Shown: positions 37,198-46,988, counted from the stretch's first letter. The stretch is DNA of 64,000 nucleotides from Desulfosporosinus acidiphilus SJ4 (GCF_000255115.2 NC_018068.1:3009977-3073976), one strand, 5' to 3'. A program made the numbers and translations. Notes: generated from the letters alone by a model not told the origin.

Positions 37198-39252
37198 CTA
37201 AAAAACACGATAGAAACGTTTTTCCAATTCTGCGCGGGTAATTTTGATCGTAGTAGGTCGCCCGTGCGGACAGGTATAAGGGTTCTCTGTTTGATTTAAA
37301 CGAGCCATTAATTGTTCCATTTCTAATAGAGCCAGGGAATCTTTGGCCTTGATAGATTCCTTGCAGGCCAAAAGATAAATCCATTCTTTCAAGAGATGAT
37401 CATAGCTTGGGGTGGCATTTTTCTGCAAGACCTCTTCAAGAAATTGACGCAGCAACTCGTCTGCCGGAAAATTTCCTGTTTGAACCGGAACACCACGCAA
37501 TAAATAGGTTTGGCTGCCAAACTGTTCCAGGACAAACCCCATTTCGTTAAGCATCCACATATGCTCAAGTAAGACTTGTTCTTCTTGTAGGGTAAATTCC
37601 ATAGGAATTGGTATTAGAAGCGTTTGACTTGCTTGCTGCTTTTGTTTAAACTCGGCAAGGATTCGTTCATAGTTTATCCGTTCGTGGGCTGCATGTTGAT
37701 CAATCATAAGTAAAACTTCGCCATCTGTGGCCAAAATGTAAGTATTGAACAGTTGTCCTATCGGCCAAAAATTGCTGAGTAATTGACCTGCCTGATTTTC
37801 CTTATTTTCCTTGACTTCCTTATCTTCATTGTCTGTTGCCTTTGAAACATTCGTTTCCGGCTCACTGCTTTTGGGATTTTTTTTGGTATCCCAAGGAATT
37901 ACTTGATTCAAAGAGGTATTGGGAAATAAATTCGTTTGCTGTAATAGTTCTTTGGTGATCTCAGAGACCTGAGCGACCTCAGTAACCTCAGGGGTTGACT
38001 CAGCTTTCATCGACAAAGGCATCGTCGTAGAGACTATTTTCCTAGAGTCCTTGATTTTATCTTCCTCTCTCTGAAAGAAAGCTTTGGAAGCTGAAGGCTC
38101 TACGGTATCCTTATTTTCTCGAACCTGCTCGGCCGTTTTAAGCAAACTGTTTCGCACAGCATAAGAGGAATCTGTGATAGTCATGGACTTACTCTCAATT
38201 GGAGAATTCAGAGTTGGTTTAAAAGCCGACTCCCTCTCCCCTCGAAAAGATGGCAGAGGTCGACTTTTGAGCAATGTCTGATAAACAGTTTTAGTAATAA
38301 AGGACGCGAGTTCTTGTTCGTTCTTAAATTTTACGTCCATTTTTGTGGGATGGACATTGACATCATAATCTGAAGGGGAGCCATGTAAATGAAGGGCAAC
38401 GATAGGATGGAACTTTACGGGAATCAGGGTATGATACCCCTCTTCTAACGCATTACTTAAGAAGGAGGAGCGAACAACCCGTCCGTTAATCATAAAGGTC
38501 TGGGCTTGCTTTGTCTTGCGTACCAGATCCGGCGGGCTGATTAAGCCTTCCAGTCTCCAGTCTTGCCCCTGGACATCTACTGCAATGAGCTGACGAGCCA
38601 GCGATTGCCCAAAAATGGCGCCCATGGTTTCCTTTAAATCTCCCCGCCCTGACGTCTGTAAAACAGTTTGGGTGGGATGGGCTAAGGAAAAGGCAATGTT
38701 CGGATGGGCAAGAGCAAGCCGCCCCACGGTATCACTAATCAGACCAAATTCTGTGGCTTTGGATTTGAGAAATTTCAAGCGTGCCGGAGTATTAAAGAAT
38801 AGGTTACGAATAGTAACAGACGTTCCGGCCGGACACCCCACTTCTTGGAGAACTCCGGTTTCACCTCCGGTGATCGTATAAGATAAGCCAGAGATCTCTG
38901 CCCCGGGGCGGGAAATAATTTCCAAGGTTGAAACAGAAGCAATGCTTGCTAAGGCTTCTCCGCGAAAACCCAGGGTTTGTAAGCGATCCAAGTCTTGAAT
39001 GTTGGTGATTTTACTGGTGGCGTGACGAAGCACAGCTAAAGGCAAATCCTCTTTGCTCATACCCTTGCCGTCATCTCTCACCCGGATCATCGGAACACCG
39101 TTTTCTTCGATAGAAATATCAATATGTTTTGCTCCCGCATCTAAGGCGTTCTCAATCAGTTCCTTGACCACGGAAACCGGACGTTCCACCACTTCACCCG
39201 CTGCGATTTGATTTGCAGAATGGGAATCAAGGATATGAATTGCTGATGTCAA
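37198..39252 (-). CDS. mutL: DNA mismatch repair protein MutL
   Basis: Mismatch-repair ATPase and endonuclease, 684 residues. The GHKL ATPase has ENALDAG, DDGKGMS and GFRGEALASIASVS. The C-terminal endonuclease motif DQHAAHERINYE (DQHA-x2-E-x4-E) is intact, as is CPHGRPT, so it is the nicking type used where no MutH exists. A variable linker (about residues 335-480) is charged and rich in Thr and Ser. Start is TTG with AAGGATTAAGGC upstream. It follows the HDAC-like gene by three bases, so both are on one transcript. Confidence 0.95.
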   Translation of the reverse strand: MTSAIHILDSHSANQIAAGEVVERPVSVVKELIENALDAGAKHIDISIEENGVPMIRVRDDGKGMSKEDLPLAVLRHATSKITNIQDLDRLQTLGFRGEALASIASVSTLEIISRPGAEISGLSYTITGGETGVLQEVGCPAGTSVTIRNLFFNTPARLKFLKSKATEFGLISDTVGRLALAHPNIAFSLAHPTQTVLQTSGRGDLKETMGAIFGQSLARQLIAVDVQGQDWRLEGLISPPDLVRKTKQAQTFMINGRVVRSSFLSNALEEGYHTLIPVKFHPIVALHLHGSPSDYDVNVHPTKMDVKFKNEQELASFITKTVYQTLLKSRPLPSFRGERESAFKPTLNSPIESKSMTITDSSYAVRNSLLKTAEQVRENKDTVEPSASKAFFQREEDKIKDSRKIVSTTMPLSMKAESTPEVTEVAQVSEITKELLQQTNLFPNTSLNQVIPWDTKKNPKSSEPETNVSKATDNEDKEVKENKENQAGQLLSNFWPIGQLFNTYILATDGEVLLMIDQHAAHERINYERILAEFKQKQQASQTLLIPIPMEFTLQEEQVLLEHMWMLNEMGFVLEQFGSQTYLLRGVPVQTGNFPADELLRQFLEEVLQKNATPSYDHLLKEWIYLLACKESIKAKDSLALLEMEQLMARLNQTENPYTCPHGRPTTIKITRAELEKRFYRVF

Positions 39253-39255
39253 GCC

Positions 39256-40581
39256 TTAATCCTTCTTTCTCTGCCATACATCATGTTGATTATGGAGTTG
39301 ATTTTGGAACACACCGCTTTTAATCTCCTGATGCTGATGTTGAACGTAGTCCCAGAGATCATAACCCGCCTGTTCACACTGAGGGCACGCTGCAAAAGGA
39401 ATCCGCACTAAAACTGACTTTTGGGAAGATGTTCGTTGACTTTCAATGTAGACCGTCCCGGCGCAATGATTACATTTGCGCACGAAATCATGCCTGGTTT
39501 CTTGAAATCCCTCCGTATCATAATAGACAGAATGAGGAATGTAAACCCAATCCCCCTGCGGGAAGAACTTAACATTATGAATTAAAAAATCTGGTTTAAC
39601 CATTAGAGATTGCTTTTTAAGGGTTTCGAGATAGGATTTAAGGCTGGCAAAAGGCAAGCTTGAGCGCCCAATTTTTTGAGGTTCCCGCACATGATGATAG
39701 TCTTCCCCTGCCAAAGCCAGTAAAATCGCCAAATTCACGAAAGGAAGCGCTCCCTCAATAGAATACCCGCCTTCCAAGACAGCCAGGTCAGGCCGGAGCA
39801 GTTCGGTAATCCGTCCATACCCTGAAGCCGTGAGATTCATCGAAGCTAAAGGATCTGTAAAATGATTGTCCTGTCCTGCGGAATTAATAATCAGTTCCGG
39901 TCCAAACGCTTGGAGGCGGGGTAAGACCCAAGTCTCCAACGTATAATGATAGCCTTCATCCCCCGTACCGGGAGGAAGAGGAATATTAAGGGTCTGTCCC
40001 CAGGCGTTGGGGCCGCCTTGTTCATCAATGAAACCACTGCCAGGATAGAGAGTGCGCCCATCCTGATGAAGTGAAATAAATAGAACATCAGGATCATGGT
40101 AAAAGATATCTTGAGTTCCGTCGCCATGATGAACATCAGTATCAACAACAGCAATTTTCTTGATGCCATAGCGCGCCCTTAACTGATTGATGAGAATTGC
40201 CTCATTATTTAAGGTGCAAAATCCACGGTTTCCCCACACCGTTGCTCCTGAATGATGTCCGGGGGGGCGGACAAGAACAAAACCATTGGTAATCTCACCT
40301 TTAACCCGTGCCTCTCCAAGTAAAATGGCACTTCCTGCCGCAATAAGATGAGGTTCTAAAGGCTCCGCATAAGAAGACGGGGTGGGAAATAAGGCTTGAG
40401 CTTGGGCTGCATCATTTAGTGAAGCAATACGAGGAGTAAATTGTCTTATTTGGGGCAGATCAAGGACACCCTCTTCGAAAAGTTGTTCCTGTGTATAAAG
40501 AAGGCGTTCCTCCCGTTCGGGATGGGAAGTACCCAAGGACCAATCAAAGGCGGGGAAAAATAAAATTCCTGTCTGCTTCAT
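39256..40581 (-). CDS. HDAC/acetylpolyamine amidohydrolase-like protein with C-terminal zinc ribbon
   Basis: A 441-residue deacetylase-superfamily protein. The catalytic core has RPPGHHSG (His109-His110), DTDVHHGDGT (metal ligands Asp149 and His151), SAGQDNHFTDPL (third metal Asp) and EGGYS. After residue about 330 comes an extra domain with CxxC at 370/373 and CxxC at 399/402, consistent with a zinc ribbon. Substrate could be acetylpolyamine, acetoin-related or protein acetyl-lysine; the sequence does not say. Its ATG overlaps the stop of the hydantoinase-like gene as ATGA, and mutL follows three bases later. Confidence 0.85.
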   Translation of the reverse strand: MKQTGILFFPAFDWSLGTSHPEREERLLYTQEQLFEEGVLDLPQIRQFTPRIASLNDAAQAQALFPTPSSYAEPLEPHLIAAGSAILLGEARVKGEITNGFVLVRPPGHHSGATVWGNRGFCTLNNEAILINQLRARYGIKKIAVVDTDVHHGDGTQDIFYHDPDVLFISLHQDGRTLYPGSGFIDEQGGPNAWGQTLNIPLPPGTGDEGYHYTLETWVLPRLQAFGPELIINSAGQDNHFTDPLASMNLTASGYGRITELLRPDLAVLEGGYSIEGALPFVNLAILLALAGEDYHHVREPQKIGRSSLPFASLKSYLETLKKQSLMVKPDFLIHNVKFFPQGDWVYIPHSVYYDTEGFQETRHDFVRKCNHCAGTVYIESQRTSSQKSVLVRIPFAACPQCEQAGYDLWDYVQHQHQEIKSGVFQNQLHNQHDVWQRKKD

Positions 40582-42245
40582 TTTACAACCCTCCCTGTTA
40601 CTCCGGGTCGAAGATGGGCGGCCCCACGAATAATTTGACCTACCGTTTGATAGTTCTGCACAATAGGGAAGAAATCAAAGGGCTCTTTTTCTAAATCCTG
40701 AATTTGAATTCCATACTGTTGCGCTTGTTTTTGCACAAGCTGATCCAGAAAGCCCTCAACTTCCCGGTAGGGACGGGACGATCCGCTCCATTTTCCCTGT
40801 TCCCCTGTTTCTTCAACGTGGTAACGTTTCATGTAGGTATCAAGGTGAAGAGTACAGTCAAAGGTCGGACGAGCCATGGCGGCACCCAGAGCATTGGAAA
40901 CTTCAGGATATATTCCAAGTTGTACGGGGGTACCAAAACGTTCTCCCAAAGCCTTAGCAAGCCCTTGGGCACCCCCTCCGCTTACCAAGGTGTTAAATAT
41001 CTGAGCCTCATGAGGATGAAGTACTTCCCATACTTTATAGGCAGGCTCTTCTTGCCATTCGCGTTTTAACGAATCAACAGCCTCCGCAATCCGATTCACC
41101 ACAGCATGGATAATCTCCGTGGCAAACGCTTGATAAAATTGAGATGCTCTTCGCTCTGGCGGTAAAAGAGAGGCCAAAGCTTCTTCAGCCAATTGCCGGC
41201 TGCCATAGTCAATCAGCCCAAGATAACGCATAGCATCCGTAGGGGTCAAGGCCTTGCCTCCAAGACAATAAGCCGGTCCAAGACGATAGCTTTTCAGCTC
41301 AAATCCCTCTTCGGATGCTTCAATTACCGAATCTCCTCCCACCGGAATCGAGCGTACGGCCAGGGAATGAACGAGTGTAGCGTATGGACCGATTTGAGCC
41401 CCTCGCGCACTGAGCAAAGGAGATCCGGAAAGAATTAATCCTAAATCTGTGGTGGTTCCGCCAATATCGACGACAATTGTCGAAACAGCGGTTTCACTCT
41501 GTGTCAAAGCGGCAAGTACACTTGCAGCAGGACCGGAGTATATTGATTCGATCGGCCGAAGTTTGCCAAGAGGCAGGATGCCTCCGTCTGCCTTTAAAAT
41601 AGATACGGGGGCTTGTATTTCCAGGCTTGAAAGGGCTGCTTGCAAGTGACGGCTAAATTGTTGATAGAGACCTGATACCCCTAAATTCAGATAGGTCGTA
41701 AGGCTGCGGCGATAAAAATTTGCCTGACCCCACTCATGGCCTAAAGCAAGCTGACATTGAGGATGAGATTTTCTCAGATAGTCGGCAAGCTGAGTTTCAT
41801 GAAGATTATTACGATGCGAAAACTTCCCTACAATTGCAGCCAGCCCGGTATGATTGGGGCTTTCAGTCCAGGGCAGACGCTGCCATTCGCTCGGATCAGC
41901 AGGTATCACTTCCCGTCCCCGAAAATCCATTTCCCCTGATAATACATGATAATCAACGGGCCAGGGAAGAGCAGTCAAACTCATGCCGTTACCGGGAAAT
42001 AATAATAAGTTGACGAATGGCAAACGTCCCTGAAGTATGGCATTCGTGACAAGTGTCGTACTAACGGTAATATGGTTTAGTTGCTTTACGTCAGGCAATT
42101 TCAAAGTTTCCAGGGCATTAATGATAGTTCCTACAAGATTTTCTTCCCGAGTTGGGACTTTTGCTGTCTGCAGAATTGCACCGTCTTCAAGACACACTGC
42201 ATCAGTATAAGTACCTCCAACATCAATACCTACGTGACAGGACAT
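40578..42245 (-). CDS. Hydantoinase/oxoprolinase-family protein (HyuA-like)
   Basis: A 555-residue ATPase-fold protein of the N-methylhydantoinase A / acetone carboxylase beta family. The N-terminus MSCHVGIDVGGTYTDAVC is the first phosphate-binding motif; TIVVDIGGTTTDLGLI is the second. There is no HyuB-like partner in the window. I start at ATG 42245 with GGGGGGATTTAC; an upstream ATG at 42284 lacks a site. Translationally coupled (ATGA) to the HDAC-like gene, and placed between mutS and mutL. Substrate unknown. Confidence 0.85.
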   Translation of the reverse strand: MSCHVGIDVGGTYTDAVCLEDGAILQTAKVPTREENLVGTIINALETLKLPDVKQLNHITVSTTLVTNAILQGRLPFVNLLLFPGNGMSLTALPWPVDYHVLSGEMDFRGREVIPADPSEWQRLPWTESPNHTGLAAIVGKFSHRNNLHETQLADYLRKSHPQCQLALGHEWGQANFYRRSLTTYLNLGVSGLYQQFSRHLQAALSSLEIQAPVSILKADGGILPLGKLRPIESIYSGPAASVLAALTQSETAVSTIVVDIGGTTTDLGLILSGSPLLSARGAQIGPYATLVHSLAVRSIPVGGDSVIEASEEGFELKSYRLGPAYCLGGKALTPTDAMRYLGLIDYGSRQLAEEALASLLPPERRASQFYQAFATEIIHAVVNRIAEAVDSLKREWQEEPAYKVWEVLHPHEAQIFNTLVSGGGAQGLAKALGERFGTPVQLGIYPEVSNALGAAMARPTFDCTLHLDTYMKRYHVEETGEQGKWSGSSRPYREVEGFLDQLVQKQAQQYGIQIQDLEKEPFDFFPIVQNYQTVGQIIRGAAHLRPGVTGRVVK

Positions 42246-42360
42246 GTAAATCCCCCCAGATCGATATTCGTGGTTCGATAACATTGGACATCATTCAATG
42301 TTCTAAAAGCGCTTTCGGCGGAACTGTTCACAGGACACTTTCGTAACTGAAACCCCGATG

Positions 42361-42376
42361 TTCAGCTTTAGCTGAA
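42361..42376. repeat. Small hairpin between mutS and the hydantoinase-like gene
   Basis: TTCAGC, TTTA, GCTGAA forms a perfect 6-base stem about 25 bases past the mutS stop with no T-run, so it is a weak candidate for attenuation or RNA processing rather than full termination. Confidence 0.3.
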
Positions 42377-42399
42377 CGGTTCACTTCATTGCCCATAGT

Positions 42400-44952
42400 T
42401 CAAACGGTTTCATCGGATTGAATGCGATCTCTGAGATCAAAGAGATATTGTAAGGCCTGGCGTGAGGTCATGTCTTCCAAGGGCAGTTGGGCAAGTTCTT
42501 CTAACAGGGGATGAGGTTTAGGAAGGTCAAAGAAAGAGAACTGAGTTACCGCTTGAGAAGAATCTGCCAGGGAAGGCACTGATTTAGTGGCTTCAAGTTC
42601 CAAAAGCAAGGTTTTAGCTCGCTGAAGAAGTTCATGAGGCAGACCGGCTAAGCGGGCAACTTGAATTCCGTAGCTGCGGTCGGCACGCCCCGGTAAAATC
42701 TTATGTAAAAAAATAATGTCCTCCCCACGTTCCTTAACTCCTACATGGAGGTTGAATAAGCCTGGAAAATCATCTTCAAGTTGGGTCAATTCATGATAAT
42801 GAGTTGCAAAAAGGGTTTTCGGGGTAAATTCAGGATGTTGAACTAAATATTCTGCGACAGCCCAAGCAATGCTCAAACCGTCAAAAGTTGCTGTTCCTCG
42901 GCCTATCTCATCTAAAATGATTAAACTCTTCTTGGTGGCATATTTCAAAATATGCGCTACTTCATGCATTTCGACCATAAAGGTGCTTTGTCCAGCGGCT
43001 AAATCATCCGAGGCTCCAACTCGGGTAAAAATCCGATCCACTAGGCTAATGGCTGCTTGTTTCGCAGGCACAAAAGAGCCAATGTGAGCCATGAGGACGA
43101 TGAGTGCTACTTGACGCATATAGGTGGATTTTCCGGCCATGTTCGGACCGGTTATAACTGCTAAATGATGGTCAAAAGAGAGTTGAGTATCATTAGGTAC
43201 AAAGACTCCTGCTTCCAGCATATCTTCTACGACCGGATGCCGCCCTTCGGTAATTGAAATTTGGCCATCCGTTGTAATCTGGGGACGTGTATAGCGTTTG
43301 CGAACTGCGATTTCCGCAAGACTCACATAAACATCGATCTCAGCTAAACTATCCGCCGCTCTTAGGATAACCTGGGTATAGGAACGGACTTCCTCTCTTA
43401 ACGTCTGGAAAAGTTCAAACTCCAATTCCTTGAGTCGTTCTTCAGCACCTAAGATTTTTTGTTCGTACTCTTTGAGTTCCGGAGTTACGAAACGTTCTGC
43501 ATTGGATAAGGTCTGTTTTCTTATATAATCTTCGGGTACAAGGCGCGCATTGGAATGGGTAATTTCAATATAATAGCCAAAGACTTTCGTATAACCAATT
43601 TTTAAAGATCGAATTCCTGTTCTCTCACGTTCGGCATTCTCAAGCTTTGCAACCCATTCTTTTCCGCCCGTCGCAATGGATCGTAATTCGTCCACCTCTT
43701 GGGAATAACCGGTTTTAATGATATTGCCATCCCGAAGGGATATGGGTGGTGAAGGATTCAAAGCATCCAGAAGCTTATGAACTAAAGGGTCAAGCCCCTC
43801 CAGTAACGGAACTTTCGCTTTCAGACTTCCTGCAGTACTCGCTTTCAAAACCTCACGAAGTTCCGGGAGGAGAGCCAGGGTTTGAGCCAGGGACAATAAG
43901 TCTTTAGCATTGGCCGTTCCATAAGAGACTCGTCCCATTAATCGTTCCAGATCATAAACTTTCGCTAGGATTTTGCTTAAATCCTGGCGAGAAAAAGAAT
44001 CTGACGTTAATTCTTCAACATTGTTTAAACGTTGTTCGATCTCTGCTTCCACAAGCAAAGGTTTATCAATCCAATGCCTCAATAATCGCCCGCCTAAGGC
44101 TGTTTGGGTCATGTCGAGGACTGAAAGAAGAGTACCTTTCCTGCCTTGATTTCGTAGGGATTCAGTAAGTTCAAGGTTTCGGCGAGTCCATTGATCCAGA
44201 AACATCCGCTGTTCGGAGCGATAGGTTTTGATTTCAACAATGTGAGAAGGATCGACTCCCGGCATAGTTTCCAGAACATATTCCCATAAAGCAGCTGCTG
44301 CTGAAGCAGCCACAGGAAATTCCTCCAGAAGAGATGCTTGACCCGGGAAACGCTGATCAAGGACTCTGCTCTGATAAGAACTGCGATCTCGAATACTGCA
44401 AAAATATCCGACCCATAGTTTCGATTTTTTCATCAGCTCAGGAGGCAGAAGAATTTCAGCCGGATGGATAAGGGAAAGTTCTGCAAGCAAGACCTCGGAT
44501 TCAGCAGTCTGAAAGATTGTAAATTCCCCTGTTGATAAGTCTAAAAAAGACAACCCCCACTGTGTATCAAAAAATACACTCGCCAAATAATGATTACTGC
44601 GTTCGGAAATGAACTCAGTTAAGGTACCTGGAGAAACAATGCGAATAATGTCTCGTTTGACAATACCCTTTGCTGCTTTGGGGTCTTCAACTTGCTCACA
44701 GATGGCAACTTTATGTCCCGTACTTACAAGTTTTATTAAATAGGTTTCTGCTGCATGATAGGGTACACCGCACATAGGTATACGTTTGCCTTCTCCCGCA
44801 TCACGGCTTGTCAGGGCAATTTGCAGGATTGGAGCAGCCAGTTCAGCATCCTCACCAAACATTTCATAAAAATCGCCTAGCCGATAAAAAAGTATGGCAT
44901 CAGGTACCTTTGCTTTAATTCCTTGATATTGTTTCATCATCGGGGTAGTCAT
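42400..44952 (-). CDS. mutS: DNA mismatch repair protein MutS
   Basis: Mismatch-recognition ATPase, 850 residues. The mismatch-binding Phe-x-Glu is in RLGDFYEMFGEDA near the N-terminus; Walker A is ITGPNMAGKSTYMRQ, with DEIGRGTATFDGLSIAWA and ATHYHELT following. Length and domain order are normal. ATG start with AGAGGGAG upstream. It follows miaB and the RicA-like gene; a terminator precedes it. Confidence 0.96.
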   Translation of the reverse strand: MTTPMMKQYQGIKAKVPDAILFYRLGDFYEMFGEDAELAAPILQIALTSRDAGEGKRIPMCGVPYHAAETYLIKLVSTGHKVAICEQVEDPKAAKGIVKRDIIRIVSPGTLTEFISERSNHYLASVFFDTQWGLSFLDLSTGEFTIFQTAESEVLLAELSLIHPAEILLPPELMKKSKLWVGYFCSIRDRSSYQSRVLDQRFPGQASLLEEFPVAASAAAALWEYVLETMPGVDPSHIVEIKTYRSEQRMFLDQWTRRNLELTESLRNQGRKGTLLSVLDMTQTALGGRLLRHWIDKPLLVEAEIEQRLNNVEELTSDSFSRQDLSKILAKVYDLERLMGRVSYGTANAKDLLSLAQTLALLPELREVLKASTAGSLKAKVPLLEGLDPLVHKLLDALNPSPPISLRDGNIIKTGYSQEVDELRSIATGGKEWVAKLENAERERTGIRSLKIGYTKVFGYYIEITHSNARLVPEDYIRKQTLSNAERFVTPELKEYEQKILGAEERLKELEFELFQTLREEVRSYTQVILRAADSLAEIDVYVSLAEIAVRKRYTRPQITTDGQISITEGRHPVVEDMLEAGVFVPNDTQLSFDHHLAVITGPNMAGKSTYMRQVALIVLMAHIGSFVPAKQAAISLVDRIFTRVGASDDLAAGQSTFMVEMHEVAHILKYATKKSLIILDEIGRGTATFDGLSIAWAVAEYLVQHPEFTPKTLFATHYHELTQLEDDFPGLFNLHVGVKERGEDIIFLHKILPGRADRSYGIQVARLAGLPHELLQRAKTLLLELEATKSVPSLADSSQAVTQFSFFDLPKPHPLLEELAQLPLEDMTSRQALQYLFDLRDRIQSDETV

Positions 44953-45005
44953 CCCTTATACTCTCCCTCTTGAACATCGTTATTTGCTAACAAGCTTAAT
45001 CTTAA

Positions 45006-45038
45006 AAGGGAAGAGCTATAGATTTAGCCCTTCCCTTA
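45006..45038 (-). terminator. Terminator after the RicA/YlbF-like gene
   Basis: AAAAGGGAAGAGCT pairs with AGCCCTTCCCTT across an AT-rich loop; minus strand then reads TTTTAAG. It separates the miaB-ricA unit from mutS. Confidence 0.6.
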
Positions 45039-45065
45039 GGTAATCTCGAACGTTGTCTTAGATCA

Positions 45066-45467
45066 TCAGCCGCAGCTGCAGCTTCCGCAGCAGCCACTGG
45101 AACAACCGCCGTCTCCACAGGAACCATCCTCTGAAGCGTTTGCAATAGCACCTGCCAGGATGGCATTAACACTGTCCAACATCTGAGTAAAATTATCCTG
45201 AGCTTTCATGTAAGCAGAAATAGCGGGATTAGCCTCTACTTTCGATTCGATTTCATCCACCGCTTTTTTATCCTCTTCAGAAAGCTCTTGATTGTTTTGC
45301 TGCAGTTCCATAAATCGTTCTTGCGCTTTCTGTAACTCTGCAATCAGTTGTTGTGCGGAATCATCAGCTGTCATCGCATCTTCCATGTTATGCAACTCAG
45401 CAAGCTCCGGACTTCGAGCAATCGCATCTGCTAAAATCTGAGCCTTTTCTAAAATTTCACTTGTCAT
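45066..45467 (-). CDS. YlbF/YmcA-family protein with Cys-rich tail (RicA-like)
   Basis: A 133-residue helical protein of the YlbF/YmcA family, whose Bacillus members RicA and RicF join RicT in a [4Fe-4S]-bearing complex that promotes RNase Y processing and biofilm/competence/sporulation. The first about 110 residues are helical (EILEKAQILADAI, DSAQQLIAELQKAQERF). The last 20 are a cysteine cluster with C-x4-C-x3-CC-x2-C-x-C spacing, a natural Fe-S or zinc ligand set. I start at ATG 45467, 7 bases after GGAGG. The gene follows miaB, as ymcA follows ymcB (miaB) in Bacillus, favouring RicA. Confidence 0.82.
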   Translation of the reverse strand: MTSEILEKAQILADAIARSPELAELHNMEDAMTADDSAQQLIAELQKAQERFMELQQNNQELSEEDKKAVDEIESKVEANPAISAYMKAQDNFTQMLDSVNAILAGAIANASEDGSCGDGGCSSGCCGSCSCG

Positions 45468-45545
45468 ATTCACACCTCCATTTCCTACATTCTACATTAA
45501 ACAACTTAATTCCTGCCTAATGACAATTAAAAAGTGTTTAAGAGC

Positions 45546-46877
45546 TTATTCCGTTGTTTCGAGTTCTCCCACTAAGGTCCAAGAACCTGCTTCGATAATC
45601 CTCAGAGAAACTAAGGAACCGATAACTTCCTGAGGTCCGTTAAATACCACAAGAATGTTACCCCGGGTACGTCCTGTCAGGCGATTCGGATTTGTTTTGC
45701 TCGGGCCCTCTACCAGTACTTCATAGAATTTTCCAATCATTCGCTGTCTCAGTTGATGACTCTCTTCATTTTGGACACTCATCAGCTTTTGCAGGCGGCG
45801 CTTTTTTACATCCAAGGAAATTTGGTCATTCATGGTGGCTGCAGGAGTGCCGGAACGTTTCGAATACATAAAGGTAAAAGCTTGACTATAATGTACTAAA
45901 TTTATCATTTCCAGGGTTTGCTCAAAGTCTTCCTCAGTTTCACCGGGAAATCCGACTATAATGTCGGTGGTCAATGTCGCCTGAGGAACAAGATCGCGAA
46001 TTTTTTCTACAATACTCAAATAGTATTCCCTGGTGTATTGCCGATTCATACTAGATAAAATAGAATTACTGCCTGATTGCAGGGGAAGATGAAAGTGTTC
46101 GCAGAGTTTTTTTCCACTGGCTATGGTTTGAATTAATTTATCAGACAAATCTTTGGGATGAGAGGTAATAAAGCGAATACGTAAAAGCTCAGGAATTTGA
46201 TCGACCTCCCTAAGCAAATCTGCGAAATCAAAGGGAGGATCAAAGTCTTTTCCATAAGAATTCACATTTTGCCCCAGCAAGGTAACTTCCCGGCAGCCAT
46301 TCGCCGCCAAAGATTTAATCTCTTCAATGATCTCCTCCGGCTTACGGCTTCTCTCTCTTCCGCGTACATGGGGTACAATACAGTAAGAACAGAAATTATT
46401 ACAGCCATACATGATATTCACATTGGCCTGAAGCTTTCCTTTTTCCGCCAGGGGCGTTGACTCGATTGTTTCCTGAGGTTCCTGCCAAATTTCGGCGACT
46501 TTAGACCCTGCAGCCGAGCGATGCAGAAGCCCCGAAAATTCATGCAGATTGTGAGTGCCAGTCCAAATGTCGATATGAGGTGCACGTTTTTGCAATCTCT
46601 CTAAGGCACCGGGTTGCTGGACCATACAGCCGCTGACAGCAATTTTCAAGTTTGGATTTTTATCTTTAAGTTTTTTAAGGTCACCAATTTTGCCTAAAAT
46701 CTTGTTTTCTGCACTTTCTCTAACACAACATGTATTAATTATAATTAAGTCAGCATTTTCAAGATCATTCGACGTTACATATCCTTCTTGGCGTGAAATT
46801 TCGGTCAGAGTCTCAGCATCGCGTTCCGACATCTGACATCCATATGTCAAGGTGACGACTTTCTTTTCGTTATTCAA
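45546..46877 (-). CDS. miaB: tRNA-2-methylthio-N6-dimethylallyladenosine synthase
   Basis: Radical-SAM methylthiotransferase acting on i6A37 of tRNA, about 443 residues. The N-terminal UPF0004 domain has TYGCQMSERDAE, NTCCVRESAENK and VSGCMVQQ (auxiliary cluster cysteines); the radical-SAM cluster is CNNFCSYCIVP (CxxxCxxC). A C-terminal TRAM domain ends the protein. I favour TTG at 46877, preceded by AGGAG at 8 bases; GTG at 46886 abuts that site. Uses the product of MiaA. Confidence 0.94.
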   Translation of the reverse strand: MNNEKKVVTLTYGCQMSERDAETLTEISRQEGYVTSNDLENADLIIINTCCVRESAENKILGKIGDLKKLKDKNPNLKIAVSGCMVQQPGALERLQKRAPHIDIWTGTHNLHEFSGLLHRSAAGSKVAEIWQEPQETIESTPLAEKGKLQANVNIMYGCNNFCSYCIVPHVRGRERSRKPEEIIEEIKSLAANGCREVTLLGQNVNSYGKDFDPPFDFADLLREVDQIPELLRIRFITSHPKDLSDKLIQTIASGKKLCEHFHLPLQSGSNSILSSMNRQYTREYYLSIVEKIRDLVPQATLTTDIIVGFPGETEEDFEQTLEMINLVHYSQAFTFMYSKRSGTPAATMNDQISLDVKKRRLQKLMSVQNEESHQLRQRMIGKFYEVLVEGPSKTNPNRLTGRTRGNILVVFNGPQEVIGSLVSLRIIEAGSWTLVGELETTE

Positions 46878-46930
46878 TAAATTCACTCCTAAATGGCTGT
46901 TTACTCTACTTCATTATAAAGAACTATCTG

Positions 46931-46980
46931 GAAAAAACCAAATCAAAGCCTCTAACCATAAAGGCTAAGCGGCTTTGATT
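46931..46980 (-). terminator. Terminator after ytvI
   Basis: AATCAAAGCC pairs with GGCTTTGATT around a 20-base loop; on minus it is followed by TGGTTTTTTCC. It ends the dac-ytvI unit before miaB. Confidence 0.7.
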
Positions 46981-46988
46981 GATTTAGA

